This document shows positions 43,586 through 52,348 of a stretch of DNA of 64,000 nt, piece after piece. The DNA is taken from the NCBI RefSeq assembly GCF_001499675.1, contig NZ_LN609303.1, forward strand, positions 1 through 64,000, written 5' to 3'. The position numbers and the translations under genes were made by a program. How positions within the stretch are numbered: the first letter of the stretch is position 1; each line of letters begins with the position of its first letter. The stretch is from Acetobacter ghanensis (GTDB taxonomy: Bacteria > Pseudomonadota > Alphaproteobacteria > Acetobacterales > Acetobacteraceae). The notes beneath the pieces were generated by a model. The model ran no database searches. It saw nothing but the letters and a program-made list of their open reading frames with translations, and was not told the origin of the DNA.

Positions 43586-44680
43586 ATGGAAAACGAATTT
43601 CGTCAAACTTCAGAACATCCCGTGTGCGCAGAACACACCGATTTAAGGCGTATCAGAACCAATCCTGACTTCTGGTATCCCGTTGCATGGTCCCGTGAAT
43701 TGAGACGGGAGAAAGCAATCGATGTCCGGTTTGCCGGACGTCATATCGTTGTTGTGCGTCCAAAGAGCGGCGAGCCTTACGCGTTGGACGGACTATGCCC
43801 TCACCGGCAAGTTCTTTTGGGCAAAGGCGACGTGCATGGTGACGCAATAAGCTGCATCGCTCATGGTCTGAGATATGACAGGGACGGCCAGTGTGTTTCG
43901 TCCGATGTCTCTGCCGAGGCACAATGTCTGCATCTCACGACGTGGGCCTGCCGGGAAAAAGGTGGGCTCATTTTTGTTTTCATGGGGGAGCAGTCTCTTG
44001 CGGACAAGATCCCGCTTCCTGACTTTCCAAGAGTAAAGGACAGGCGTTACCGCACGCGCCGCTTTGGTCAGGTCGTGAACTGTCATTACAGTTTCATGCA
44101 TGAAAACCTGATGGATATGAATCATCAGGTTCTGCACAGTCGCCTTGTCGGCAAAATGAAGCCTCGATTTCTGGGAATGGATCACGGTGATGGTTTTGTC
44201 GAGGCTCGCTATACGTTTGTACGAACTGGCGGCAAACAGCCTTTGAGTGAAGCTCTGATCTACGGTCAGAGACGTCGTGATGGGCGGGATTTTGCCTATC
44301 GGGACGTCATGACCATCAGGACACAATATCCCTATCAGACCCTGCGTATTGAAACGCAAGGGATTGAAGAACCCGTGATGGAGTTGTGGATTTCATATGT
44401 CCCGCAGGACCGTGACGAGTTGACCAACCGTGTCTTCGGGCTGTTATCGATCAAACGATTGAAAGTGCCTTTTTTACTGGATCTGGCGTGGCCAATACTG
44501 GTCGCGTTCACGGAGCGCGTTTTCTTTGAAGATCGTGAGATCGTCGAGCTGGAACAGGCTGCATGGAAAGATCTCGGTGGCGACCATAATCAGGAAGTCT
44601 TTCCGGTTATCAATCAACTTCGTGATCTGCTCAGACGATGCGGTCAGAGACCGGATGGCGTGGGAAAGGCTGCGTCATGA
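43586..44680 (+). CDS. Rieske [2Fe-2S] non-haem iron oxygenase, 364 aa
   Basis: Rieske ligands CPH (71-73) and CIAH (90-93) bind the [2Fe-2S] cluster. The catalytic iron site is in the HENLMDMNHQVLH region (His180, His184). It resembles the VanA/DdmC-type O-demethylases and related aromatic oxygenases. It follows the B12 riboswitch by ~340 bp, so it is probably expressed when cobalamin is scarce. It is coupled to the next gene by ATGA. Being an oxygenase, it may supply a methyl or carbon substrate to MesD, but this is speculation. Confidence 0.88.
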   Translation: MENEFRQTSEHPVCAEHTDLRRIRTNPDFWYPVAWSRELRREKAIDVRFAGRHIVVVRPKSGEPYALDGLCPHRQVLLGKGDVHGDAISCIAHGLRYDRDGQCVSSDVSAEAQCLHLTTWACREKGGLIFVFMGEQSLADKIPLPDFPRVKDRRYRTRRFGQVVNCHYSFMHENLMDMNHQVLHSRLVGKMKPRFLGMDHGDGFVEARYTFVRTGGKQPLSEALIYGQRRRDGRDFAYRDVMTIRTQYPYQTLRIETQGIEEPVMELWISYVPQDRDELTNRVFGLLSIKRLKVPFLLDLAWPILVAFTERVFFEDREIVELEQAAWKDLGGDHNQEVFPVINQLRDLLRRCGQRPDGVGKAAS

Positions 44681-45057
44681 GACCGCCGTTTATCCGTCCA
44701 CCCTCCCATGTTCTTCATCCTCTGCTTGAAAAGATTATTCTCCTCGCACCCGACCGCACCTGCGTTCTTGCTTTCCTGGGGCAGAATTACTTTTTACCCG
44801 AAGATGAACAGTTGCAGCGGAATGGGTATGAGCTGTTCCAGATGATGGTTGCCGATTTACCAACTATACATCAGGAACGCGGCAACCATCTGGAAGCGCA
44901 TTTCAGGCCACTACTGAATGCGGCCATGGAGATGGTCATGACGTTGCCCGACATGCCCGAAAACACATCCGGCACGTATTACGCGCAAGCCTATATTGCG
45001 ATTCAGAATCTGATCGGCGCGCAGAAAGCCGCAATGAGCATGTATTGTCGTGCATAG
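44677..45057 (+). CDS. Hypothetical protein, 126 aa, coupled to Rieske gene
   Basis: Start ATG at 44677 overlaps the Rieske stop (ATGA), which decides it. Alpha-helical, no recognised domain (LLEKIILLAPDRTCVLAFLGQNYF; MNAAMEMVMTLPDMPENTSG). Could be an accessory or electron-transfer-related small protein, but there are no visible metal motifs. Confidence 0.65.
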   Translation: MRPPFIRPPSHVLHPLLEKIILLAPDRTCVLAFLGQNYFLPEDEQLQRNGYELFQMMVADLPTIHQERGNHLEAHFRPLLNAAMEMVMTLPDMPENTSGTYYAQAYIAIQNLIGAQKAAMSMYCRA

Positions 45058-45075
45058 TATTGGAGGAGACGGCTC

Positions 45076-45354
45076 TTGAATAACGTCGTGAATTATCCCG
45101 TTCAAAGCGGGGCCGCCAGATCCTATCTGGCGGCAAAAAATCTTACCAAAGAGCAGTGCCGCTTTATTCTCTCCCTTCCGATAAGTGGCGAATACGGCGT
45201 GCCTGAAACGGACCGAGGCAGCATTCGCGCATCATTGATATTGATGGGATATGTGGCTGCCGGATTTTCCACGCGGTGGGGCAGTGCGGCCGCACGTCTT
45301 ACGCGTAGAGGATGCATCATGCATCGAAAGTTGATTTCAGGCGATATTTTCTGA
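45076..45354 (+). CDS. Hypothetical protein, 92 aa, TTG start
   Basis: Starts with TTG at 45076, preceded by GGAGGAGACGGCTC. The sequence includes KNLTKEQCRFILSLPISGEYG and a hydrophobic IRASLILMGYVAAGF segment. It follows the 126-aa gene by 18 bp and is probably in the same operon. Unknown family. Confidence 0.55.
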   Translation: MNNVVNYPVQSGAARSYLAAKNLTKEQCRFILSLPISGEYGVPETDRGSIRASLILMGYVAAGFSTRWGSAAARLTRRGCIMHRKLISGDIF

Positions 45355-45519
45355 TGGAATCAATTAGCAGCCTGAAAGGACGGAAGTGACGATAACCATC
45401 TGAGGGGCGGCCCAACTGTAGAGCCCAAAACTGCGTAACAATCTGCTCTAGGATTGATAAATAGATCAGAACGCAACTTCCGCTTTGCGCACGTTCTCGC
45501 GATCGTTCTAATGACCGAG

Positions 45520-45582
45520 ATGAGGCGACTGTGGCCTGTCTGCTCCTTTATCACTGAGCAGACAGGCAGGTCAGGGGGGGAA
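45520..45582. repeat. Direct repeat copy 2 with hairpin and G-run
   Basis: Same unit as 39363-39424: ATGAGGCGACTGTG, stem GCCTGTCTGCTC/GAGCAGACAGGC, AGGTCA and seven Gs, then AAG. Same orientation as copy 1, 6.16 kb apart. CCGCTTTGCG also precedes both copies, so homology extends further upstream in part. Confidence 0.8.
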
Positions 45583-45602
45583 GCAGAATGACTGCTCTTG
45601 GA

Positions 45603-46457
45603 TCATTTTTCTGAATTGGAAAATTCACGTTCACAAATTGGTTTAATTATTTTCTCAAAATCCATAAGCAAATTTGATTTTATACAAAATCCAAGATTCA
45701 TTGGTATGTTAGATATTGTTATTAATTGATTTTTTGTTGGAACAGGCACGGCAACCAAATTTCCATGAGATGAAAACTGCGGCCCACCCCACAAAATTCC
45801 AAGAAAATGGAATCGAGTGCCAAATTTTATTTGGCCAGATTGATCCACATGCACCCCCTCGTCCAATAGAAATATTGGAGACCCACTTGAACCAGGAAAG
45901 CAGGCACAATCAATTAGAAATTCCTTTTTACCTTTAAAGTCCACTCCAAAACTTGTTGCAGTTATACCTCTCCTTACTATCGGTACATTATTCTCTTGAT
46001 CCCATATTCCATTAGGATATCCAATCATAATTATATTTTCTATGGACGATAACGATTTTATAGCTTCTTCATTTGGGATCGTACTTTTATCCAATCCCGG
46101 AAAAAATGGTTTTTTACCTTGTGCATTCATACTGGAAAAAAACTGCGCGATAGGCAATATAGCTAAATCTATCTCAATATTAGGATGTTTTATCCACGCA
46201 TCTTCAAAATCATTAATGTTGAAATCAAAAAAATCACCTTCTTTTACATTACCGTTATCATCAGAAGTTCTAAATCTTAACGTTCCGCTCTTTGCACCAT
46301 CAATTACGTGTTTGTTGGTAACTATAGTTGGAACCATTCTTCCATTTTCTGAACGGCAAAATTCAAAAAAGAACCCTGTCCCGGTAGATGTTGCCCCATC
46401 TTTGGTTTTTGTTTGTATATGTATAGTAACGTTTATAAGTTTATCAGATATTTTCAT
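45603..46457 (-). CDS. Trypsin-like serine protease domain protein, 284 aa
   Basis: Catalytic triad pattern: His in TNKHV, Asp in EIDLAIL and Ser in PGSSGSPIF (GSSGS), a chymotrypsin-fold arrangement. No signal peptide is seen, so cytoplasmic. The DNA is very AT-rich compared with the rest, a sign of recent transfer. Stand-alone trypsin-like proteins are often found in defence islands, and here it is beside several toxin-antitoxin pairs. A 30-bp perfect palindrome lies 22 bp upstream of the start. Confidence 0.8.
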   Translation of the reverse strand: MKISDKLINVTIHIQTKTKDGATSTGTGFFFEFCRSENGRMVPTIVTNKHVIDGAKSGTLRFRTSDDNGNVKEGDFFDFNINDFEDAWIKHPNIEIDLAILPIAQFFSSMNAQGKKPFFPGLDKSTIPNEEAIKSLSSIENIIMIGYPNGIWDQENNVPIVRRGITATSFGVDFKGKKEFLIDCACFPGSSGSPIFLLDEGVHVDQSGQIKFGTRFHFLGILWGGPQFSSHGNLVAVPVPTKNQLITISNIPMNLGFCIKSNLLMDFEKIIKPICEREFSNSEK

Positions 46458-46479
46458 AATTATATTTCCACTCTAGTGA

Positions 46480-46509
46480 ATTTTATTGATATACGTATAT
46501 CAATAAAAT
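46480..46509. promoter_or_regulatory. 30-bp perfect palindrome upstream of protease
   Basis: The left half ATTTTATTGATATAC (46480-46494) is exactly complementary to the right half (46495-46509), centred on TACGTA. It lies in the promoter/leader of the protease gene starting at 46457. Possible operator or hairpin; its exact symmetry is striking. Confidence 0.75.
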
Positions 46510-46758
46510 GGGTCGAATAAAACAATCTGGGAGAAATCCTCGTCGGATCATTACATTTTGGGGCTGAACATCCAAATTTACATGCCGCCTATGGGCCTCC
46601 CCATTAAGAAGTTTAACACCGCACTACCGTCTGGGATAGACATGCACGGCGACATAATGTCCGGTTTCGGGAAGGCAATTTATCGTCTCGAATGTCGCCA
46701 ATGAGGCGTAAGCCGCCTGTCGGCTATTTGAGCTGTTCGGATCCGATGAAACAGACAG
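46510..46758. other. Intergenic, no gene seen
   Basis: About 250 bp between the palindrome and the toxin gene. A TAATGTCCGGTTTCGGGAAGG segment (46656-46676) resembles the TGTCCGA sequences near the other repeats. No coding potential. Confidence 0.35.
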
Positions 46759-47172
46759 CTAAGGATATCTGGATATACGCTTGGCTTGGGGCAGGAGAGT
46801 TTTGAACCGTGTCAGCAGGAGACGCATAAACGCATCGCTGAACTGCCCGAGGGGTGGACTTGCTTGTAGATAGTATGAAGTCGCAGTCGGGTCGAGATTG
46901 TACTCATCGAGTAGAATCCACTGCTGCCGGTTCTGATCAAGGCCGGCCCGTCGTTTTTCCGTTGCAGGCACCTCGACTGCAATACGGTTAGGAGCCGGCA
47001 GGCGTGTTGTTACCGGAAGCAGAAGAAGATAGTTCTGGTTGTTCCGTGCCACAAAAGCGGCAGCAACAGTGGTCGGGCGATCCTTGCGTCCTTCGCTTTC
47101 TCCGCGCGCGTCCTGCCAGTGCCATAGATAGGGGTATCGCAAGACCATTCCTGGCCGAAAATCGATGCTCAT
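46759..47172 (-). CDS. PemK/MazF-like growth-inhibitor toxin, 137 aa
   Basis: MSIDFRPGMVLRYPYLWHWQDARGESEGRKDRPTTV matches the plasmid growth-inhibitor subclass of PemK-like proteins, which cleave RNA. It overlaps the antitoxin stop by 4 nt (TCAT at 47169-47172). Co-operonic with an unrelated Phd/YefM-type antitoxin, an unusual pairing but known in alphaproteobacteria. Confidence 0.75.
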   Translation of the reverse strand: MSIDFRPGMVLRYPYLWHWQDARGESEGRKDRPTTVAAAFVARNNQNYLLLLPVTTRLPAPNRIAVEVPATEKRRAGLDQNRQQWILLDEYNLDPTATSYYLQASPPLGQFSDAFMRLLLTRFKTLLPQAKRISRYP

Positions 47173-47426
47173 GGCTGAGGAGTAATGTCCAGCAGGTAGC
47201 TGTCGATTGCTTGTCCAATGTCGTGGACCAGATCAGCAGGCATGTCCGCTGTCGCGCCGACCACACGCCTGTCGGCATCACGGGCTGTCAGTGCCTCATA
47301 TTGTTCAACGCTGAGCATGATCAGGCGCGGTTTACCGCGCTGGCTGATTGAGACCGGACCTTGCAGGGCACTGGCGATGATGTCGCCTGACTTACGAGAC
47401 AGGTCACTGGTCGAAAATGTGCGCAT
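47169..47426 (-). CDS. Phd/YefM-type antitoxin, 85 aa
   Basis: Start ATG at 47426 (MRTFSTSDLSRKSGDIIASAL) with a GAAGGAGGGGATC site. The Phd/YefM signature SRKSGDIIASALQGPVSISQRGKPRLIMLSVEQYEAL is clear. It binds DNA through its N-terminus and neutralises the toxin gene product by its C-terminus. An earlier in-frame ATG at 47471 is less likely. Confidence 0.85.
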   Translation of the reverse strand: MRTFSTSDLSRKSGDIIASALQGPVSISQRGKPRLIMLSVEQYEALTARDADRRVVGATADMPADLVHDIGQAIDSYLLDITPQP

Positions 47427-47875
47427 GATCCCCTCCTTCAATGAAGCGCAATAATACAGCAAATACAGCATTGATGTAAATGACGGAGATTATCACGGAA
47501 TATGGTGCGGCATTGTGCTGCTTTCGCCGCAACACAATGTTGGTTTTGTCTGAATTTAATTGCCTTCTGGGCCGAGGATACGGCACGATTTGCCTTACGT
47601 TAGGCGTGGGACGCCGATGGGCTGGAGCGCCCGGTTTCTGGCTGATTATCCTCATAATCTGGATTTTTTCGATTGGTTTTCTGTCTGGTTTTTATGTCCG
47701 ACAAGAGAACTTATCGGACATAAAAACAGGGGAGGGGGCGGAAATCAGAAAAATAGTCATTTTTGAAGTTATGGGCCGTTTAAGGTAAATCGTAATGACT
47801 TTTCCCGGCTACGCTTGCATCTATTTGCAGTAAAATGGTATCTATCGCGATATATATTATCCTGCGAGGTCCACC
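47427..47875. other. 450-bp stretch with 13-bp hairpin and G-rich tail
   Basis: TTTTTATGTCCGA (47689-47701)/TCGGACATAAAAA (47714-47726) is a perfect stem, followed by CAGGGGAGGGGGCGG. The right part contains the vapBC promoter, with TATCGCGATA palindrome at 47843-47852 and TATATTAT downstream. An open frame at 47480-47788 has no RBS and is rejected. Confidence 0.5.
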
Positions 47876-48124
47876 ATGTCAGAGACTGCCAAAATTTTCA
47901 TGACCGGTCGCAGCCAGGCGGTTCGCCTTCCCGCCGCCTATCGGTTCAATACGGCCGAAGTCAGCATCCGGCGTGATCCACAAACGGGAGATGTCATCCT
48001 CTCAGCTCGCCCCACAGATTGGGACGAGGCATTCTCGGCTATCCGGCATAGCCGGGGCGCAGAGTTGTTTCCGGCTGGCCGGGACCAGAATGAGCAGACA
48101 CGCGATCCTTTTTCCGGGTTTTGA
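47876..48124 (+). CDS. vapB: VapB-type antitoxin (AbrB/MazE fold), 82 aa
   Basis: MSETAKIFMTGRSQAVRLPAAYRF is the swapped-hairpin AbrB DNA-binding domain, followed by a toxin-binding tail with PTDWDEAF. RBS GCGAGG lies 8 nt upstream. The promoter region carries the TATCGCGATA palindrome, a possible autoregulatory operator. Followed by vapC after 3 bp. Confidence 0.88.
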   Translation: MSETAKIFMTGRSQAVRLPAAYRFNTAEVSIRRDPQTGDVILSARPTDWDEAFSAIRHSRGAELFPAGRDQNEQTRDPFSGF

Positions 48125-48127
48125 GCG

Positions 48128-48529
48128 GTGACTCTGTGGATGTTCGATACCAACACGGTCAGCGACATAGTGCGGGGAGACGAGATCGTTCTGCAGCATG
48201 TTGAGCGCCTTGATCCCCGCCAGTGTTGTGTGTCAGCGGTGACCGCTGGGGAAGTTGCTTACGGGCTGGCCCGGCGCCCTGACGCTACGCGCCTACACCG
48301 TTTGACCCAGATCGTTATGGACCGTCTGGAAGTGTTACCTTGGGACTCAGAAACTGCACACCGTTATGGCCGGTTACGCGCCAGTCAGGAACGGCAGGGC
48401 CTGTCTCTGGGCGCACTTGATATGATGATCGCAGCTCACGCCCTGACCTGTAGCCTTACACTGATTACCAGTGATCAGGCTTTTACAGCCGTCAGGGGAT
48501 TGGATGTGCGGAATTTCCGTGGAGCGTAA
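48128..48529 (+). CDS. vapC: VapC PIN-domain toxin, 133 aa
   Basis: A PIN ribonuclease with Asp7 (MFDTNTVSDI), Glu in AGEVAYGL, Asp in LGALDMMIA and Asp in LITSDQAF, the four acidic residues for Mg. GTG start. It cleaves tRNA or other RNA. The 3' end overlaps the next gene by 26 nt. Confidence 0.9.
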   Translation: MTLWMFDTNTVSDIVRGDEIVLQHVERLDPRQCCVSAVTAGEVAYGLARRPDATRLHRLTQIVMDRLEVLPWDSETAHRYGRLRASQERQGLSLGALDMMIAAHALTCSLTLITSDQAFTAVRGLDVRNFRGA

Positions 48530-49688
48530 TGAGCGGCCGCGTTCCACACTCACGGCAGACGGGCAAAAGGTGAGCCGTGCTGAGAGGCGCGCGATCACCG
48601 ACTGGTCTTCAGGCGCTCAGAAAGAGGCCGTCCCGGCTCTGGATGATATAGCCGCCGTACTGACGCGGACAGCCCTGCGATGTGGACAGCTCGACCAGCA
48701 GATATACAGGCATCCCCTGCGTGATGTGATCTTGTTCCGATCGCGTCTGGAGGCTGCCCGTAATTGTGCGGCCGTCGATGGTTTTCTGGTTGACACATGG
48801 CATCTGGCTGCCGTGCTTGAAGGGTTGCGTCCCCGGATCCGGGGACAGGATGTGTTTGAACGGGGTACCGAAATTGATGCCGCCCGTGTGGCATTCACGC
48901 AGTATCAGTGGCTGGCAAGACCCACAGGACTGCAAAAAAAGGCGATCACGCAGGCACGGGCAGTGTCCAAACCTCTAACGCAAAGCCTGGGGCCATTTCT
49001 GGGAAGTGCATTGGCGTTCCGACAATGGATAGAAGCCGGAGAGAGCCGCGCACCGTTTCGGGGCGCCCTGATGGAGGTCTGGCGTGAAGATGGCGTGTTA
49101 CGCACACCCCTTCCGCTCACGGGAGCCGCAGCCTTTCGGTCAGGAACGTCCTGGGATGTCCGGACCTGGGTTCCGTGCTGGTTGCAGGCCTTGGAAGACG
49201 AAGCTGACGCCATTCGTATCATGACCCGAACGCTTGAGGCCTCGTGGCGCGCTGCCCGTCTTCAGGCGGGTGGTCAGAGACGCACCTCCCGCGCACGCGC
49301 CGCGATCGATGTTATTGCGGCCCACCCTGTGATTTCGGCGACAACGCTTGCTACACGGCTTTCGATGTCGATCAAGGCGGCCTGCCAGTTACTTGAACGC
49401 TTTTTGAAGAAGGGGTTGATTGTGGAAGTCACCCATCGGTCCGCACGGCGGTTGTTTGCGCTGCAGGATATGGCGCCTCTACGGGAAACTGTGCAGCCAC
49501 GAGCACAAGTGGTGCCAGGACGAAAGCGTGGCAGGCCTCCTGCGAGTGCTGCTGAAGACGATATGAATGTCGCGGATACAGAATCGGTGCAGGATTTCAG
49601 CCCCCTTGAACGGTGGACACCCGATTACTCCGAACTTGAGGTCGCAATGGCTGCAATTGACCGTCTTATGGAGAAAACCTATCTGTGA
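48504..49688 (+). CDS. DUF1612/RHE_PE00001-type HTH protein, 394 aa
   Basis: Start taken as ATG at 48504 (MCGISVERNERPR), overlapping vapC. A DUF1612-like middle region (RDVILFRSRLEAARNCAAVDG, VFERGTEIDAARVAFTQYQWLARP) and a C-terminal winged HTH (VISATTLATRLSMSIKAACQLLERFLKKGLIVEVT) are visible, with an AT-hook-like GRKRGRPP. Plasmid/mobile-element regulatory protein of unknown role. IS5 remnants begin right after its stop. Confidence 0.7.
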   Translation: MCGISVERNERPRSTLTADGQKVSRAERRAITDWSSGAQKEAVPALDDIAAVLTRTALRCGQLDQQIYRHPLRDVILFRSRLEAARNCAAVDGFLVDTWHLAAVLEGLRPRIRGQDVFERGTEIDAARVAFTQYQWLARPTGLQKKAITQARAVSKPLTQSLGPFLGSALAFRQWIEAGESRAPFRGALMEVWREDGVLRTPLPLTGAAAFRSGTSWDVRTWVPCWLQALEDEADAIRIMTRTLEASWRAARLQAGGQRRTSRARAAIDVIAAHPVISATTLATRLSMSIKAACQLLERFLKKGLIVEVTHRSARRLFALQDMAPLRETVQPRAQVVPGRKRGRPPASAAEDDMNVADTESVQDFSPLERWTPDYSELEVAMAAIDRLMEKTYL

Positions 49689-49689
49689 A

Positions 49690-50010
49690 TAGCACGGCAC
49701 AAAACCGTTACAAGTCCAGTCGCGTGTCGAGCATGTCTTTGCCGATCAGAAGTCACAGACGGGGCTGTTTGTCCGGACTGTCGGTATCAGTCGAGCCACC
49801 ATGAGGATCGGGCTCGCCAATATCGTCTACAATATGCGCCGCCTCATCTTCCTCGAAAGATTGAACGCGAGCGCATAGCCATCCAGCGAGAGACAACTCC
49901 CAATCTGCTCAAAACGCAGACTGAACGCCATCGCAAAAACCGTCAATCAAATCGCCAAAACCCAGAAATTACCGGCCAGGCACATCAATCAAGGGTTCTT
50001 CGATCCCTCC
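49690..50010 (+). mobile_element. IS5-family 3' remnant
   Basis: Codes in frame for SRVEHVFADQKSQTGLF...IGLANIVYNMRR, ending at TAG 49876-49878, the C-terminus of an IS5-family transposase related to the intact copy at 62306-63385. It ends in an IS5-like terminal repeat (GGGTTCTTCGATCCCTCC). The N-terminal ~300 codons are missing. Confidence 0.85.
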
Positions 50011-50854
50011 AACTGCCAGACAATGGTCTCTGTGACACTGGTTTCGGGTGAAGTTCCGCTGATGCTGAGCCTGCGATTGTTCCTGCCGGAAAGCTGGACA
50101 GGCGACGTCGCGCGCATGGATAAGGCAGGCGTACCTCGTGCCTTACAGGACTACCGTACGAAGCCTGAAATCGCGCTTGAGGAAATTGATCGCGTCATCG
50201 CAGCAGGCGTACGCTTCGGTTGTGTGCTGGCTGATGCGGGTTACGGGTTGTCAGCCCCGTTTCGGCAGGCACTGACCGCACGGGGTCTTTGCTGGGCTGT
50301 CGGCATTCCACGACACCAGAAGGTCTATCCCGACGATGTTCAACTGATCTTTCCGGTTGCAGGCCGTGGTCGCCCACGGATGCGGCACGTTCCGGATGTC
50401 ACGTCCGTGGCTGCACACACCATGCTCGAAGGGGCAAAGTGGCGGCAGGTCAGTTGGCGCAAGGGAACGAAAAGACGTCTGACGGCTCGGTTCGCGGCCA
50501 TACGCGTACGCATCGCGGATGGCGCACCCCAGAGGATCGGCTCTGCCGGGGCCCAGCACATGCCGGGCGAAGAAGCCTGGCTTGTGGGGAGCATCGCTCG
50601 AATGGCGAACGCAAATACTATCTCTCGAACTTACCAGCCGACACGCCAATCAAGGTTCTGGCTGGCGCGATCAAAGCGCGCTGGATATGCGAACAGGCTC
50701 ATCAGCAACTCAAGGAAGAGCTGGGCCTGGATCACTTTGAGGGACGATCCTGGAGCGGACTTCACCGCCATGCCTTGATGTCGATGATGGCCTACGCTTT
50801 TTTGCAATCCCGCAGGCTTGCTCAGGCGGGACGAAAAAAAAGAGCCCTCGGGCC

Positions 50855-52170
50855 GAGACTGTGTAAAATTTTGTGCGGTGGTATTTTTTCAGGCCATTGG
50901 GAAACGGTCTTCGAACATGATGGCGAGCTGGCATCTGACAGCATACCATTCGCTTACTGAGCGCTTCCACTCTGATGAGGTAGCATTGAGCGCCAGGTAA
51001 ATCAATTTTGCTGCGGCCTCGTCACTGGGGAAGTGGCCATAGGTGCGCACGGCACGACGGATCTTTGCGTTCAGAGCTTCAATGGCATTCGTTGTGTAAA
51101 TCAGCCTGCGTGCTTCCGGGAGGTAATCAAGGAACGGAATGACCTCATTCCAGGCCCTGCGCCAACTGGGCGCGATGGCCGGGTATTGCCTGGCCAGATC
51201 GCTTTCCTCAAACCTGCCGAGGGCTGCCTCGGCCTCGCTGGCGTCCACTGCCGTATAGATTGCCTTTAGAGCGGTGGCGACGGCCTTGCGGTCCTTGTAG
51301 CTGGCAAAGCTCATGGAATGACGCAGCAGGTGAACGATGCATGTCTGAATGCGGGTCCTGGGGAAAGCCGCTTCGATAGCCTGCGGAAAACCCTTCAGCC
51401 CGTCGACGACGGCGATCAGGATATCCTGCACTCCCCGATTGCGCAGGTCACTGACGACCTTGGCCCAGAATTTGGCTCCTTCATTTTCCTGGAACCACAG
51501 CCCCAGAATGTCCCGTGTGCCGTCAGGCAGGATCGCAAGAGCTATGAAGACGGCCTTGTTCGAAACAGTCCCGTCACTGCGGATATTGACCCGGATCGCG
51601 TCCATGAAGACAATCGGATAGCACGGTTCCAGCGGGCGGTTCTGCCAGGCGGCAACCTCCTCCATCACTGCGTCAGTAATCGCGGAAATGAGGCTCGGCG
51701 AGGCCTCAACGCCGTAGATTTCTTCGATATGCCCCTGGATCTCGCGGGTCGTCATGCCCCGGGCATACATGCTGATAATCTTGCGGTCGAACTCGGGAAA
51801 GCGACGCTGATATTTGGCGATCAACAGCGGGTCAAACGTGCCATTCCGGTCCCGGGGAATATCCAGAACAACTTTACCGCTCTCCGTGGTCACGGTCTTC
51901 TGGCTTCTGCCGTTTCTGCGATTGGGCGGCAGGTTGTTCTCGGCAGAGGCGTCATCGGCGCGTTCTTCGGCGAGATGAATGTTCATCTCCGTGCTGAGCG
52001 CTCGTTCCGCCAGTGCCTTCGTCAATTCCGAGAGTATGCCGGTCTTGCCAAACAGGTCGCCGGGGGAACGTCCTTCCATCAGGCGGTCCAGGAGGTCTTT
52101 ATCAATGCTCATGCGGGGGCTCCTCTTCGAGCAATTTATCAGCACACCGCACAAAATTCAGGATAGTCCC
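50855..52170 (-). mobile_element. IS256-family insertion sequence, 1316 bp
   Basis: Terminal repeats GAGACTGTGTAAAATTTTGT and GGGACTATCCTGAATTTTGT (read inward). 8-bp target duplication CTCGGGCC at 50847-50854 and 52171-52178. Complete transposase on the minus strand. The duplication is intact, so this is a recent insertion. Confidence 0.9.
50889..52112 (-). CDS. IS256-family transposase (mutator type), 407 aa
   Basis: Start ATG at 52112 (MSIDKDLLDRLMEGRSP). Contains FDRKIISMYARGMTTREIQGHIEEIYG and DDE residues in VFMDAIRV, VVDGLKG and the NAIEALNAKIRR region. Full length and apparently intact. Confidence 0.92.
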   Translation of the reverse strand: MSIDKDLLDRLMEGRSPGDLFGKTGILSELTKALAERALSTEMNIHLAEERADDASAENNLPPNRRNGRSQKTVTTESGKVVLDIPRDRNGTFDPLLIAKYQRRFPEFDRKIISMYARGMTTREIQGHIEEIYGVEASPSLISAITDAVMEEVAAWQNRPLEPCYPIVFMDAIRVNIRSDGTVSNKAVFIALAILPDGTRDILGLWFQENEGAKFWAKVVSDLRNRGVQDILIAVVDGLKGFPQAIEAAFPRTRIQTCIVHLLRHSMSFASYKDRKAVATALKAIYTAVDASEAEAALGRFEESDLARQYPAIAPSWRRAWNEVIPFLDYLPEARRLIYTTNAIEALNAKIRRAVRTYGHFPSDEAAAKLIYLALNATSSEWKRSVSEWYAVRCQLAIMFEDRFPMA

Positions 52171-52348
52171 CTCGGGCCACCACTACAACCCAGTCTGCCA
52201 GCAGTGCGTCAGGCCATCCTTGGCCACATGTCTCGTTCATCCCCGACACAATGCCCTCATTGCGGATGGACACTCAAAAGACATCCTAACTCCATTCTGC
52301 CAAAGTAGTGCTAGCTCTGGTCGGCAATGCCGTAATCTCCGGAACGTG

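Larger units (their letters stand above)
50011..52308 (+). pseudogene. IS701-family transposase, truncated, frameshifted and split by IS256
   Basis: Frame from 50011 reads NCQTMVSVTLVSGEVP...GEEAWLVG. After one missing base in the G-run at 50586-50589 the next frame continues EHRSNGERKYYLSNLPADTP...HQQLKEELGLDHFEGRSWSGLHRHAL, a typical IS701 C-terminal region. The IS256 element splits it at 50855-52170. Removing that element and one 8-bp duplicate restores KKRALGPPLQPSLPAV...NSILPK with stop at 52306. The N-terminus is missing, replaced by the IS5 remnant. Confidence 0.85.

Noticed and set aside
47480..47788. 102-codon rightward frame
   Set aside because: No ribosome-binding site, spans the hairpin with G-rich tail, and codes for nothing recognisable.
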